Part shown: in pieces, positions 8,765 to 17,577 of the stretch
How the letters are laid out: each line of letters opens with the position of its first letter
Numbering within the stretch: the first letter of the stretch is position 1
From: Ensifer sp. MPMI2T
GTDB lineage: Bacteria > Pseudomonadota > Alphaproteobacteria > Rhizobiales > Rhizobiaceae
Assembly: GCF_004827385.1 (NCBI RefSeq)
Contig: NZ_SRXN01000051.1
Location: 1 to 37,270, forward strand
DNA: 37,270 nucleotides
Direction of reading: 5' to 3'
Translations under genes and position numbers: made by a program
Notes under the pieces: model-generated
Told to the model about the DNA's origin: nothing
Databases searched by the model: none
Seen by the model: the letters and a program-made list of their open reading frames with translations, nothing else

Positions 8765-9526
8765 TCAGGTATGCCCGGCCGCGAATCGTGCTGCGGCCAC
8801 GGCGTCGGGACCGATCGCCTCCTCGTTCTGGCGTGTTTTCAAACTGGCCATCTCCGCATCCACCAGCCACCGACGCGCCAACTGCGTTCTGCCGCTGAGG
8901 TGAAGCTTTTCGTAGATATGGTGCAAATGCATCTTCACGGTGCCCTCACATAGATTGAGTTCGCGCGCGATTTCCTTGTTACTCAGACCTCGCGACACGA
9001 ACTGGGCTATTTCAGCTTCCCTACATGTGAGGCAGGTGGCATTCTCTACACGCCGTTCCGCAACCGCGAGATGGTACAACAGGTCGGGATCGATCCACCT
9101 GCGGCCCTGATACACGCTCTCCACACAATCGATGACACTCCTGGCGCAGGCCGCGCTCAACAGAATTCCGTCCACATCAAGGCTCACCAGGTCCGCGGCC
9201 GCAATAGCTTCACGCTCATCAAGCAGAAAAATCACCGCCGTCGAAAAGTTACGCGCCCGCAGTCGCGACACTGTTTTCGGGCCTTCCTCACATACGATGT
9301 TGTCCGCTAGAATGACAATGTCGGGTCGACATGATTCTACCGAGTACATGAGTTCATGTGCGTACAAGCAGCGCGCGACTACGGAGTAGCCGCCTGCTTG
9401 CAAGAGGGCCTCAATTCCGGCGCTCGCGATCTCACGCCGGTCGGCGATCACCAGAGTGGCCATCTTACCAATCGAGAGGCCAGCCGGGATATGCATTTCA
9501 GAGATTCGATTCACAGCCTTGGTCAT
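8765..9526 (-). CDS. LuxR/NarL-type regulator with degenerate receiver domain
   Basis: A 253-residue protein. ATG 9526 is chosen because a strong AAGGAGGGGG lies just upstream. Residues about 22-140 look like a response-regulator receiver. The acceptor position is Ala74 followed by Asp75 (PDIVILADN), the acidic pocket is reduced (IADRRE), and the conserved Lys is Ser (GILLSAA). Residues about 185-245 are a clean LuxR helix-turn-helix (LTCREAEIAQFVSRGLSNKE, LNLCEGTVKMHLHHIYEKL). It probably binds DNA without classical phosphorylation. No histidine kinase is adjacent. A 27-residue tail follows the HTH. Its targets are not visible from sequence. Confidence 0.9.
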   Translation of the reverse strand: MTKAVNRISEMHIPAGLSIGKMATLVIADRREIASAGIEALLQAGGYSVVARCLYAHELMYSVESCRPDIVILADNIVCEEGPKTVSRLRARNFSTAVIFLLDEREAIAAADLVSLDVDGILLSAACARSVIDCVESVYQGRRWIDPDLLYHLAVAERRVENATCLTCREAEIAQFVSRGLSNKEIARELNLCEGTVKMHLHHIYEKLHLSGRTQLARRWLVDAEMASLKTRQNEEAIGPDAVAAARFAAGHT

Positions 9527-9729
9527 AACCCCCTCCTTGTGAATCGCTGAAGGCAACCGTCGCGCAACGTTTGAATACGGCCCCCTACACCGGTGTCATC
9601 GCTTTTGCGCAGACAACATCGGTTTCTACTCCTGCACGTTCTCCGGGGCTTCGACAGGGGAGGATAATGAGATGGGATAGTTCCCGGCCGGTAAAGCTAC
9701 CGCGGTATTTCCGAACGCCGGCTGTCTCG

Positions 9730-10008
9730 TCACGCGTAGTGGTATTCCAGTCCCTGCGGTGCATCGCGCTGATCCCCCCATTCGCGTATCTGACCAGTCC
9801 GAGTCGCACGTCCTAGGATGCAGGTGCCCTGCACGCGGTAATCGTTGAGAAAATCATATCGAAAATGTGGGGCACTCGCCGTCACTCCATCGGCGTACCT
9901 CCTAACGTCGAAGCGGACATATCCAGTAACACGCAAGCGCGCCGACCTAGTCGTAGACTGGGCCCCTTGCGGCGCACGAAACGCGGGCCCTAGCTCAAGT
10001 GCGATCAA
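9730..10008 (-). CDS. Possible small hypothetical gene or gene remnant
   Basis: A 92-codon minus-strand frame whose second half (VRFDVRRYADG, FRYDFLNDYRVQGTCILGR) looks protein-like, with alternating aromatic and charged residues. The only start is a TTG and no ribosome site is evident. I do not recognise the family. The first 20 residues are unconvincing. It may be the tail of an eroded gene. The adjacent 9557-9729 holds nothing I can support. Confidence 0.25.
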   Translation of the reverse strand: MIALELGPAFRAPQGAQSTTRSARLRVTGYVRFDVRRYADGVTASAPHFRYDFLNDYRVQGTCILGRATRTGQIREWGDQRDAPQGLEYHYA

Positions 10009-10406
10009 AAGGTAATAGTAAGGATGAGTATATTATCGTTATTGTTGTAATGGCGCAATTCATTTCATGCCGCCGGCAATTGACTGAAATCGCAATAGTA
10101 ATCCAATTTTCTTGGGGATGTTCTCCAATTAGTTGTCGCTGCTTGCACAGGATCAAGTAATAGGACGTCCCGTCACTTCAGTCTCAAACGCCACCAAGTC
10201 GGCCGACCGTCATTCTGTGGCAGTTCGGCCTCTCGGTGAAACGACGTGAGACAGGCGTTTCTATGACGCCCCCTGCAGCGAACTTGGTTTTCTCGGTTGA
10301 GGGTGCAAGTCTCAACAGCGACAACACGACTGACCGCCATCAAGCCAAATCGGGACTTTCCCTCTGCCTATCGCCGGCGACACAACGGGTCGAAGGGAGC
10401 CGTTCC
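10009..10406. other. AT-richer intergenic stretch
   Basis: Roughly 400 bases, the first 130 of which are clearly lower in GC than the surroundings, with TA-rich runs (10015-10140). No gene, tRNA or clear repeat was seen. It could hold promoters or be a scar of foreign DNA. Confidence 0.4.
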
Positions 10407-10643
10407 TCACGAGCAGTGTGCACGGCTTGTTGCGAGGATGTTCACGTTATGGATTAAAAAGATCGCATAATGTATCGTCGGGAACTGCGGAACTGTGCGG
10501 AGGATGGCGGGCCTGAGATCGGCGCCACCCGTCCCAGTGTGGACGGTGAAGGGAGAGTCCGCACCGGTCATGAACTTTTCTGCAAGCGCAAGCTGCTCGC
10601 GCAGATGTTTGCAGTCGAGCAGCAATGTGGTGATCGCTACGCG
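10407..10643 (-). pseudogene. Unrecognised gene fragment downstream of the DMT exporter
   Basis: The minus-strand frame reads DPRVAITTLLLDCKHLREQL, then ALAEKFMTGADSPFTV and PAILRTVPQFPTIHYAIFL. This looks like real protein but has no good start: an in-frame stop lies just upstream and only TTG/GTA codons are available. The composition fits the same strand as the exporter gene 38 bases upstream. I do not know the family; it may be the tail of a lost gene. Confidence 0.3.
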
Positions 10644-10680
10644 CGGATCTTCATCGCGTCACGCGAGGGCGAGATCGTGG

Positions 10681-11811
10681 TCAGGAAGGCTCGGCAGCTA
10701 CTGACGATTTGTTTTCGCCGATCCAAAGTGTGATCATTGCAAACAACATGACGAGGCAGCCAAGCGACTGCCACGAGGTGAGTGTCTCCTGGAGGAACAC
10801 AAAAGCAAGTCCTGCAGCCGCGGCGGGTTCAATCATCGACGCCACGAGCCCCGCCAACGCGGACCGGCAACGCGCCATTCCAACACAGTAGCATACATAG
10901 GCGAGTGCTGTCGGGCCAAGTCCCAGATAGAGCAGCACGCCGAAACTCCGCCAATCAGTGACGGAGGCTTTTATCATCTGCCATTTGATGGGAGCGAGGA
11001 GAAAGGCCACAGGTGCAAGGATGGCGGCCGTGATCACGAGGCCAAGTCCCGAGACCAGTATCGCAGAGTAGTCGGCCGTCAGCCACCGGGTGGCTTGTGT
11101 CATGAGCACAAAGGCAATCGAGGCAATTATCGACAACGTCAGACCCAGTAGCGCCGGTAGATTGCTGCCTTTCATGTCGTTTCCGATGAAAGACAGAAGG
11201 CCAATGGCCGCCAAGACGAAGGCAGTGACAACTTGCCCGGACACCTGTTCCGTGCGCCGCCAAAGGGTCCAGATCATGGCCAGCACAGGCGGCAAGCATA
11301 CGGTAAGAAAGACGGTCACCGTGACGCCCAGCAGCCAGAAACTCCTAAATAGACACACCTGGAAAATTGCACAGCAGACCCCGAAGGCGAAGAAGCAGGG
11401 CAAACTGCTGAGTCGGGGGATACTTCTTTTCCAGCCATTCGAGATGACGGCGAAAAGCAGGATTGCGGGACCCGCCACGATGGTTCGTGCGAAGCCATAG
11501 GCCTCGTCCGGTACGCTGGGCCCATGGGGAACGAGTTTGCTCGAGACACCGACAGTCGCCCAGAGGACCGCCGCACACATCACGAGAACGAGACCCGAGA
11601 GATGATGGGAGCGACCGGCTGCGCCAACTCTGGCCCGCAAGATGCGTTCCCCGTCATAGACCCTCTGCGCCAGGGCGCGGCAGACCGAGGCGAGTCTTCC
11701 AAGGCCACCGCCCTGGGATGCGGTGTTGTCCGGGCGTGCCTCGACCGTTGGACCAAATGCTACGGTCCGGGGGGCGATCGGAGTATCCGGATTGGAACGT
11801 TTAGCGGACAC
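10681..11811 (-). CDS. EamA/DMT-superfamily transporter
   Basis: A 376-residue membrane protein with ten predicted helices in two EamA repeats. The first begins LSGLVLVMCAAVLWATVGVSSKLV; the second ends LAGLVASMIEPAAAAGLAFV and a final helix LGCLVMLFAMITLWIG. The EP motif in ASMIEPAAA is typical of the second repeat. DMT carriers export metabolites or amino acids; the substrate is unknown. GTG 11811 is chosen because GGAGG lies six bases upstream. This leaves a cytoplasmic N-terminal extension of about 70 residues that is long for the family, so an internal start is possible. Confidence 0.88.
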   Translation of the reverse strand: MSAKRSNPDTPIAPRTVAFGPTVEARPDNTASQGGGLGRLASVCRALAQRVYDGERILRARVGAAGRSHHLSGLVLVMCAAVLWATVGVSSKLVPHGPSVPDEAYGFARTIVAGPAILLFAVISNGWKRSIPRLSSLPCFFAFGVCCAIFQVCLFRSFWLLGVTVTVFLTVCLPPVLAMIWTLWRRTEQVSGQVVTAFVLAAIGLLSFIGNDMKGSNLPALLGLTLSIIASIAFVLMTQATRWLTADYSAILVSGLGLVITAAILAPVAFLLAPIKWQMIKASVTDWRSFGVLLYLGLGPTALAYVCYCVGMARCRSALAGLVASMIEPAAAAGLAFVFLQETLTSWQSLGCLVMLFAMITLWIGENKSSVAAEPS

Positions 11812-12108
11812 TGGCTCCCTCCCCCCAACTCGGTGGTGGCGAATGGCGAAGTATCGTGGTTCAGGGTGCAACGCTGCCGACGCAGCGATCTCTTTTTGGC
11901 AGGTGTCCCGTTAGAAGAGCGATTGTTCGCAGCGCCCTAACGATATTTTTTCCATTAGAAACGAAACCGTCCGGTGAAATGGATAGCGGCGACCTCATCA
12001 CAATCGTCGAGACGATCGAGAAGATGGCCATCGACCGGAACTAGGATCCCTGCCTTTGTTCCGGCATTTCGACCGACGTTGCCTCTTCTGCTGTCCCTAG
12101 ACCTCTGA

Positions 12109-12912
12109 TCAGCGCAACAAGGGTGTGCGACCGCCATTCATTAGTTTCTGGTCCTTGTCGTCTTCGGGCTCAACCGATGGCGCCTCGGGCGGGAATTGCG
12201 GGTCAACGTTCATGCTAATTTCAGTTAGCAATTTGCGCCGGAGAGCCGTCGCGTAGTCGCTTGAGCCCGTCGGCGTCATTACGAAGGCCCCCGAACCGCC
12301 AATGACATTTTCGGCAAAATAGGATGCCAACCGGTAACCAGGGCTCTCATCTTTTGCTGGGATAGCAATCGCGTTGATCGTGTATCCCTTAGCAATTGCG
12401 TTCAGTCTGCTTGACTGAACAGGAAGCCCGTCGTTGTTCTCGCCATTGGCAGAGATGTCGATTACTTTCCTGTCGGCGTTTCCTGGAAACTGGTCGAGAA
12501 GCAGGCTTCCAACGTCGATGGCTGAGGAAACGGATGTCCCGCCTCTACCCCGGCGGCTAAAGCCGGTATCGCCTTGTTTTCTGATCACCCGTGCCGCCGC
12601 TTTGGCATCTTCAAGCCCGCAGATCCTCGTCCAGGGCAGCACGATCCTTATGCGTCCAGGACTCGCCCATTCAAAATAAGCGACGCCGATGCAGCCGAAA
12701 TAATTGCGGGCAATGGCCGCAACGATCTCGGGCGAAGTTAGTGCTGCAGCATGTCCATTACGCTGCAGGTCGGCCGTGTCTGGATCGATCGAGGATGAGA
12801 AATCGACCGCGAATACGATGGCGACATCAACGTCAGCGACCTGTGCCTGCAGCCCCCCAAATAATGAAGCTGCGAGTGTCCCCGCCAATCTCAAGCATGA
12901 GTTGACCCCCAT
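12109..12912 (-). CDS. Exported DUF1194 (VWA-like) protein
   Basis: A 267-residue protein with an N-terminal signal peptide (LRLAGTLAASLFGGLQAQVA) followed by a von Willebrand A-like fold. Its MIDAS-type motif is DFSSSID (residues about 37-43) with a later Thr in GRGGTSVSSAID. The strand VIDISANGENND and the DUF1194-style ending (SYFAENVIGGSGAF) support the family call. DUF1194 proteins are common exported proteins in rhizobia; a metal-dependent binding role is likely but unproved. The acidic tail (residues about 245-256) is disordered. It is divergent from the regulator at 13074, sharing a 161-base intergenic region. The stretch 11812-12108 downstream shows no gene. Confidence 0.9.
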   Translation of the reverse strand: MGVNSCLRLAGTLAASLFGGLQAQVADVDVAIVFAVDFSSSIDPDTADLQRNGHAAALTSPEIVAAIARNYFGCIGVAYFEWASPGRIRIVLPWTRICGLEDAKAAARVIRKQGDTGFSRRGRGGTSVSSAIDVGSLLLDQFPGNADRKVIDISANGENNDGLPVQSSRLNAIAKGYTINAIAIPAKDESPGYRLASYFAENVIGGSGAFVMTPTGSSDYATALRRKLLTEISMNVDPQFPPEAPSVEPEDDKDQKLMNGGRTPLLR

Positions 12913-13002
12913 TACTGGCCCCCGGGTCGGTTGGTTCCGCCAGCGCCGTGTTCGGCAACTCTTCCACGCTTAGTTGATAAACCGTCACGACCGCGCTTGA
13001 AT

Positions 13003-13020
13003 GTAAGCGGCTTGGCTTAC
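13003..13020. promoter_or_regulatory. Candidate operator: GTAAGC-N6-GCTTAC
   Basis: A perfect 6-bp inverted repeat with a 6-base spacer in the divergent region between the DUF1194 gene and the third SARP-like regulator, 53 bases before the latter's start. Position and symmetry suit a dimeric regulator site, perhaps autoregulation. A TTATAT element (13028-13033) just downstream could be a -10 box, but no -35 at correct spacing was found. Confidence 0.35.
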
Positions 13021-13073
13021 GCTCGCGTTATATTTGCATTAGTGTTTCGTAATTTGACGGGGTCATAAGCCCA

Positions 13074-15086
13074 ATGCCGACCAATCAAAGCATTGCCAGA
13101 CTCAGAATTTCTTTATTCGGCGGTTTCCGGATCGAAGAGGAGCGGCTTGGTCAGATCTGTCTGAGCGGCAAAAGAGGTCCGGCCATCATTGCCTATCTTG
13201 CCCGGTGTCCGGGCATGGTGGCGCCAAGGGAGAAACTGGCCGATCTACTCTGGAGCGACAGCGACAGCGACCACTCGCGCAACAGCCTGAGGCAAGCTCT
13301 CAGTCTTCTGCGCCGAGATTTCAGACGGGCAGGCGTGGATTTCATCCAAGCCCAGCATGATATGATCGGCTTGAAGGCGAACGCTGTTGACGTTGACGTC
13401 GAGGATTTTGAAGCGGGGCTGATTGCCCGCTCGCCACAAGAACTCGAAATGGCTCTGGCAGTCTATAGCGGGCCGTTTCTCGACGGTTTCTATCTGGATA
13501 GCAACTCTTTCGACGATTGGGCGGCCTCTGAGCGAGAGAGGCTGCTGAACCGCGCGATCGAGTCGTTCGAAAAGCTTGCCCGCCTCGTGGATGTGGATGC
13601 GGGGTTGGCCCTGGCTGATCGGCTATTGGTAATAGAACCGACGCGGGAAGCATCCTATCGGCTGAAAATCGAACTGCTTATGGCGTGCGGCCGTCGCGAC
13701 CAAGCGATGCGCACGTACGAAGTGTGCAGCAATGTTTTGAAGAGGGAATTCGGAGTAGGGGTCAGCCCGGAGACGCGGGCGCTCAGGCACTCTATAGGCT
13801 CGCCCGTCAACACGGCATCGAATTCCGGTTATTTGCAGTCGACAAATGGGGGCCCGGCCGGCCAGCACCAAGGATGTCCATCCATCAGCGTCGCCGATTT
13901 CGTCAATCTGACCGGAGAGCGGGGCGACGACTATTTCGCCAAGGGGCTCGTACAGGACATCGCCACGGCCCTCACAGAGGTGGCAGATTATGTCGTACTC
14001 TCCGCACTCCATCCCTTGGAGAAGAACGTCCTAGGCAATAAACCGAAGTCGCCTGGGGTAATCGAGGCGCGTTATGTGCTCGGCGGCAGTATCCAGAAGT
14101 CCGGCGACGACCTGCGGGTGAATGTCCAGCTTGTCGACGCTTCCGGCGGCCACAACGTTTGGGCTCAAAAGTTCGACGGCCACTCCGAGAACGCGCTCGC
14201 CTTCCAAGACCGGATTGCACAAGCGGTTGTACTGGCTGTTACCCTCGAACTCCAACTGACGAACTGGAAGGTTCGCGACAAGAGTCCGCCCGGCACCTCA
14301 GAAGTGCGCAGGTTCGTGAATGAAGCCCTCATGAAGTATTTTGAGATGACGCGGGATTCGCTATTGACCGCGATCGAGCTTGCCGGAAAGGCGCTTACGA
14401 TAGCGCCGGACAACGCCCGCGCAAAGCGGACGCTGTCTGTTGCAATCACGATGGCCCTTGCCTTTGGCGCACTTCCCTCAAAGCGGGAGCACGTCGAGCG
14501 TGCGCTGCACCTGGCGGAAGCAGCGGTGCGGGCGGTGCCCGACGATGAAATTGCCCGAGTCATCTTCTCGTTCGCTCTTGAGGCTGATGGCCGAATCGAT
14601 GAGGCGATTATCGAATGTCGCCATGCAATCAGCCTCAACCCGAGCTATCCAAGTGCCCGTGGCGATATTGCGGAGCTCTATGCCTTGCGCGGACAAGTGA
14701 GCGAGGCGCTGCACGAGGCCGGCGAGGCGATCCGGCTCGGGACCCATGACGTCATCGACTTCTGGCGCCACCACAGCATGGTTGTGGCGCTGTTCGCCGG
14801 CGGCAAGGATCGACGGGCTCTCGAAGTCGCTCGTAAGGTCGTCAGGACAAAACCCGGCTTTGTTCGCGGCGCCCTCTATTGGGCTGCTGCCGCTGCCGCC
14901 ATCGGAAACAGCGAAGAAGCGTCCCGGGCCATGCATCATTGCCTGTCACAGCTTCCGCATCTCAATCTGGGCAATGTCTGCCCCGGCTTTGTACCGCGCT
15001 ACGTGAAGGATCATCATCACTCACGCTTCCTAGAGATGCTGTCGCGAGCTGGCCTTCCGAGTTCGCAGGGAGAGCTGTTATCCTAG
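13074..15086 (+). CDS. SARP-like BTAD/TolB-N/TPR transcriptional regulator, intact copy
   Basis: A 670-residue protein, open throughout. It has a winged-helix domain (residues about 10-100, LRISLFGGFRIEEERLG, SRNSLRQALSLLRRDF) and a BTAD helical domain (about 105-245, YSGPFLDGFYLDSNSFDDW; ELLMACGRRDQAMRTYE). A TolB-N/FlgO-like alpha-beta domain follows (about 270-400, DDYFAKGLVQDIATALTE, YVLGGSIQKSGDDLRVNVQ), then TPR-like helices to about 655. The family occurs in rhizobia as probable one-component regulators; ligand and targets are unknown. No membrane segment or cyclase domain is present. It shares the architecture of the two broken copies at 984 and 2481 but is clearly diverged in sequence, so it is an older paralog. 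Its stop overlaps the stop of the convergent barrel pseudogene. Confidence 0.9.
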   Translation: MPTNQSIARLRISLFGGFRIEEERLGQICLSGKRGPAIIAYLARCPGMVAPREKLADLLWSDSDSDHSRNSLRQALSLLRRDFRRAGVDFIQAQHDMIGLKANAVDVDVEDFEAGLIARSPQELEMALAVYSGPFLDGFYLDSNSFDDWAASERERLLNRAIESFEKLARLVDVDAGLALADRLLVIEPTREASYRLKIELLMACGRRDQAMRTYEVCSNVLKREFGVGVSPETRALRHSIGSPVNTASNSGYLQSTNGGPAGQHQGCPSISVADFVNLTGERGDDYFAKGLVQDIATALTEVADYVVLSALHPLEKNVLGNKPKSPGVIEARYVLGGSIQKSGDDLRVNVQLVDASGGHNVWAQKFDGHSENALAFQDRIAQAVVLAVTLELQLTNWKVRDKSPPGTSEVRRFVNEALMKYFEMTRDSLLTAIELAGKALTIAPDNARAKRTLSVAITMALAFGALPSKREHVERALHLAEAAVRAVPDDEIARVIFSFALEADGRIDEAIIECRHAISLNPSYPSARGDIAELYALRGQVSEALHEAGEAIRLGTHDVIDFWRHHSMVVALFAGGKDRRALEVARKVVRTKPGFVRGALYWAAAAAAIGNSEEASRAMHHCLSQLPHLNLGNVCPGFVPRYVKDHHHSRFLEMLSRAGLPSSQGELLS

Positions 15087-15490
15087 AATCGCACGACAAG
15101 GCCGAGGATCGTTCCCTGCTGCACCACGTCGAACCGTCGTCGCTGAAGTCGACACCGAGGGTGCGGTAGCCGACAACGGCCGAAATCGTATCGTTGAACC
15201 GATAGCCGAGCACGGCGGCGACGTCCCAGTCGAGATCGGCACCGCCGGCGCCGACAAGACCCCATCCGGTCACATAGATCTCGGGCGTAAACGAATAGGT
15301 CCCGCGGAAACCGGCCAGTCCGTCGCGTATCACCCATCGCTCGCCGATCTGCTACTGAGAAGGTCGCCGCTGGAGGAAAGGTCGGTGTCGACGGACCACA
15401 CGCGCAGGCTGCCAACAACATCAAGGCGCGTGGTCACTGTCTTCGAGGACCGGATAGCCGGCCCCGAACGTTCCGGCGAAAGCCTCGGTT
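15083..15490 (-). pseudogene. Outer-membrane beta-barrel protein, C-terminal remnant with frameshifts
   Basis: Combining minus-strand frames gives a barrel C-terminus. TTRLDVVGSLRVWSVDTDLS leads through a shift near 15330 to YSFTPEIYVTGWGLVGAGG and WDVAAVLGYRFNDTISAVVG. A second shift near 15130 leads to FDVVQQGTILGLVVRF with the typical terminal Phe. Alternating hydrophobic strands and the final aromatic residue fit proteins inserted by the BAM machinery. The N-terminal half and signal peptide are absent; the region upstream on the minus strand is occupied by IS110 sequence, so the insertion probably removed them. Confidence 0.75.
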
Positions 15491-15504
15491 TCGGTTCTGT
15501 GCTA

Positions 15505-16465
15505 AAAAGATGGTGTAACGGGCGGAACCCGGCCGGCCAGGTTTGAAGGGCCGGTGGTCGTCCCTCACAATGATGGTGTCGCGGAGTCAGGAGTGGCCTG
15601 CTCCATAGCAGCGCGGAGAGACGACCATGAAAGAGTATGCCGGCATCGACGTATCATTGGAATACGCAAGTGTGTGCGTGGTGGATGCGGACGGCCGCAT
15701 TGTGCGGGAAGCAAAGATCCTCAGCGAACCCGATGCGCTGATCGCCTGGTCCGGCGAGCACGGCGTGGCGATGGAGCGAATTGGTCTGGAGGCCGGTCCT
15801 TTGTCGCAGTGGCTCCATGCCGGGATGGTGAAAGCAGGTCTTTGCGTCGAGCTGATCGAGACGCGCCACGTGCGGGCAGCCTTTAAAACGATGCCGGTCA
15901 AGACCGACAAGAAGGACGCGCGGGCATTGCGCAGCTGATGCGGCTTGGCTGGTTCAAACCGGTCCACTGCAAATCTCTTGCCGCCCAGGAGGTGCGGGCG
16001 CTGCTGACCGCCCGCAAGCTCATTCAGGGCAAGCTTCACGACATCGAGATGAGCCTCCGGGGCATCCTGCGCGGCTTCGGCCTCAAGGTCGGGCCGACGA
16101 CGCGGCGCACTTACGCGGGGCGCATCCGCGAGCTGATTGCAGGCCATTCGACCCTGGACGCGATCGCGACGGCACTATTGAAGGTGCGCGAGGCGCTTGT
16201 CCATGAATTTGCAGGTTTTGAGCGCAAGCTGCGTGCCATCGCCCGTCAGGACGACAACGCCCGGCGGCTGATGACGACGCCCCGCATTGGCGTCCTGGTG
16301 GCGCTGACGTTTGTGGCGGCCGTCGACGCGCCGGAGCGATTCCGCTCCTCACGCGCGGTGGGGCCGCACTTCGGATTGACGCCGAAGAAATATCAATCGG
16401 GCGAGACCGATCATAGCGGTCGCATCTCGAAGATCGGCGATAGGAGCGTGCGAACCGCGCTCTAC
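15505..16465 (+). mobile_element. IS110-family element, truncated at its right end
   Basis: The left part (about 15505-15626) is a non-coding leader with GC-rich palindromic runs, as is usual before IS110 transposases. The transposase gene follows. The right end is lost: transposase similarity stops at 16461-16468, exactly where the cysA 3' end begins on the other strand. IS110 elements lack long terminal inverted repeats, so the exact left border cannot be read. The element cannot move by itself. Confidence 0.75.
15627..16461 (+). pseudogene. IS110-family transposase, frameshifted and truncated
   Basis: The N-terminal DEDD-type catalytic domain starts MKEYAGIDVSLEYASVCVVD (first Asp) and runs to VKTDKKDARAL. 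A single base is missing near 15922 (a G run), so the frame stops at 15936-15938 instead of continuing as ARGIAQLMRLGWFKPVH. The second frame carries the rest, including the transposase_20 region (RLMTTPRIGVLVALTFVAAV, FGLTPKKYQSGETD) to KIGDRSVRTALY. It is cut before the conserved C-terminal Ser region would finish. Not functional. Confidence 0.88.
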
Positions 16466-17508
16466 GACTCCCCGCGAAACAGCTTCCACTTGGTGGGGCG
16501 GAACGCGATACGGGTGCGGTCGGCCGAGGACGCGCGCTCGGGCGATAGCTCGATCTCCATCGGAGCCGCTTTCTTACCGAGATCCAGTTCGAGGTGGCGC
16601 GTGCCCGCAACACGCCGACCCGCCGTAACACGGCCGGCGAGACAGCCGCTGGCGGCTTCGATGAGCTCGACGTCGTGTGGGCGGAAATACAGGGTCGCCG
16701 GTCCATCCGGCTCATTCGCGGCCCGCAGGCCGATCGGCCGGTCCTCGAACCAGATCTCACCGCTCGACAGCATCACATCCAGGCAGTTCGACTGGCCGAT
16801 GAAGCCGTAAACGAAGGGGGAAACCGGGTGGTCGTAGATCTCATCGGGCGTCCCGACCTGCTCGATTGCGCCCTTGTTCATCACCGCCAGGCGATCCGCG
16901 AGCTCGAGAGCCTCCTCCTGATCGTGGGTGACGAAGACGGTCGTGTAGCCGGTGCGGTCGTGGATTTCGCGCAGCCAGCGCCTGAGTTCCTTTCGCACCT
17001 GCGCGTCGAGCGCGCCGAAGGGCTCGTCTAGCAACAGCACGCTCGGTTCGACCGCCATGGCGCGGGCGAGAGCCACGCGCTGGCGCTGGCCCCCGGAAAG
17101 TTGTGCCGGATAGCGTTTTTCTAGCCCGGAGAGTTGCACCAGCTCGATGAGGTCGAGCGCCCGGCGGCGGATCTCCGCGGCGGGCGGCCGCCGGCTGGCG
17201 GGACGCACCTTGAGCCCGAAGCCGACGTTGTCGAGCACCGTCATGTGGCGGAACAGGGCGTAGTGCTGGAAGACGAAGCCGATGTTGCGCTCCTGGACGG
17301 TCTTCTTCGATGCGTCCTCGTCGCCGAAGAAGATCATGCCCTCGGTCGGGCTTTCGAGGCCGGCAATCAGCCTAAGCAGCGTCGTCTTTCCTGAACCCGA
17401 CGGGCCGAGGAGCGCAATCAGCTCGCCGGAGCGGACGTCGAGGGTGACGTCGACAAGCGCCGGGAAGCGGCCGAATTCCTTACGCAAGTTCTCGACGCGA
17501 ACGTCCAT
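16462..17508 (-). CDS. cysA: Sulfate/thiosulfate ABC transporter ATP-binding protein
   Basis: A 348-residue ATPase starting MDVRVENLRKEFGRFPAL. It shows Walker A GPSGSGKTT, Q-loop FVFQHYALF, signature LSGGQRQRVALARAM, Walker B VLLLDEPFGALD and switch VTHDQEEALE. A C-terminal TOBE-like domain (about 270-340) follows. This is the CysA branch that energises sulfate import with CysT, CysW and a binding protein. The upstream gene is sbp, but cysT and cysW, normally between them, are absent. The stop codon lies in IS110 sequence, so the last two or three residues are probably not native. The ribosome site is weak, as expected if cysA was once coupled to cysW. Confidence 0.92.
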   Translation of the reverse strand: MDVRVENLRKEFGRFPALVDVTLDVRSGELIALLGPSGSGKTTLLRLIAGLESPTEGMIFFGDEDASKKTVQERNIGFVFQHYALFRHMTVLDNVGFGLKVRPASRRPPAAEIRRRALDLIELVQLSGLEKRYPAQLSGGQRQRVALARAMAVEPSVLLLDEPFGALDAQVRKELRRWLREIHDRTGYTTVFVTHDQEEALELADRLAVMNKGAIEQVGTPDEIYDHPVSPFVYGFIGQSNCLDVMLSSGEIWFEDRPIGLRAANEPDGPATLYFRPHDVELIEAASGCLAGRVTAGRRVAGTRHLELDLGKKAAPMEIELSPERASSADRTRIAFRPTKWKLFRGES

Positions 17509-17577
17509 GGATGCATACGCCTTCAACGTCTCCGGCCAGCAACAAGCACGGAGCTGTCGCAAGGCCCGACCGCCGGA

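Noticed and set aside
10236..10457. Small plus-strand frame in the gap before the DMT exporter
   Set aside because: No motif, no good ribosome site and an unconvincing composition.
16462..16810. Continuation of the transposase frame into the cysA region
   Set aside because: Similarity to IS110 transposases ends at 16461; beyond it the frame is antisense to cysA.
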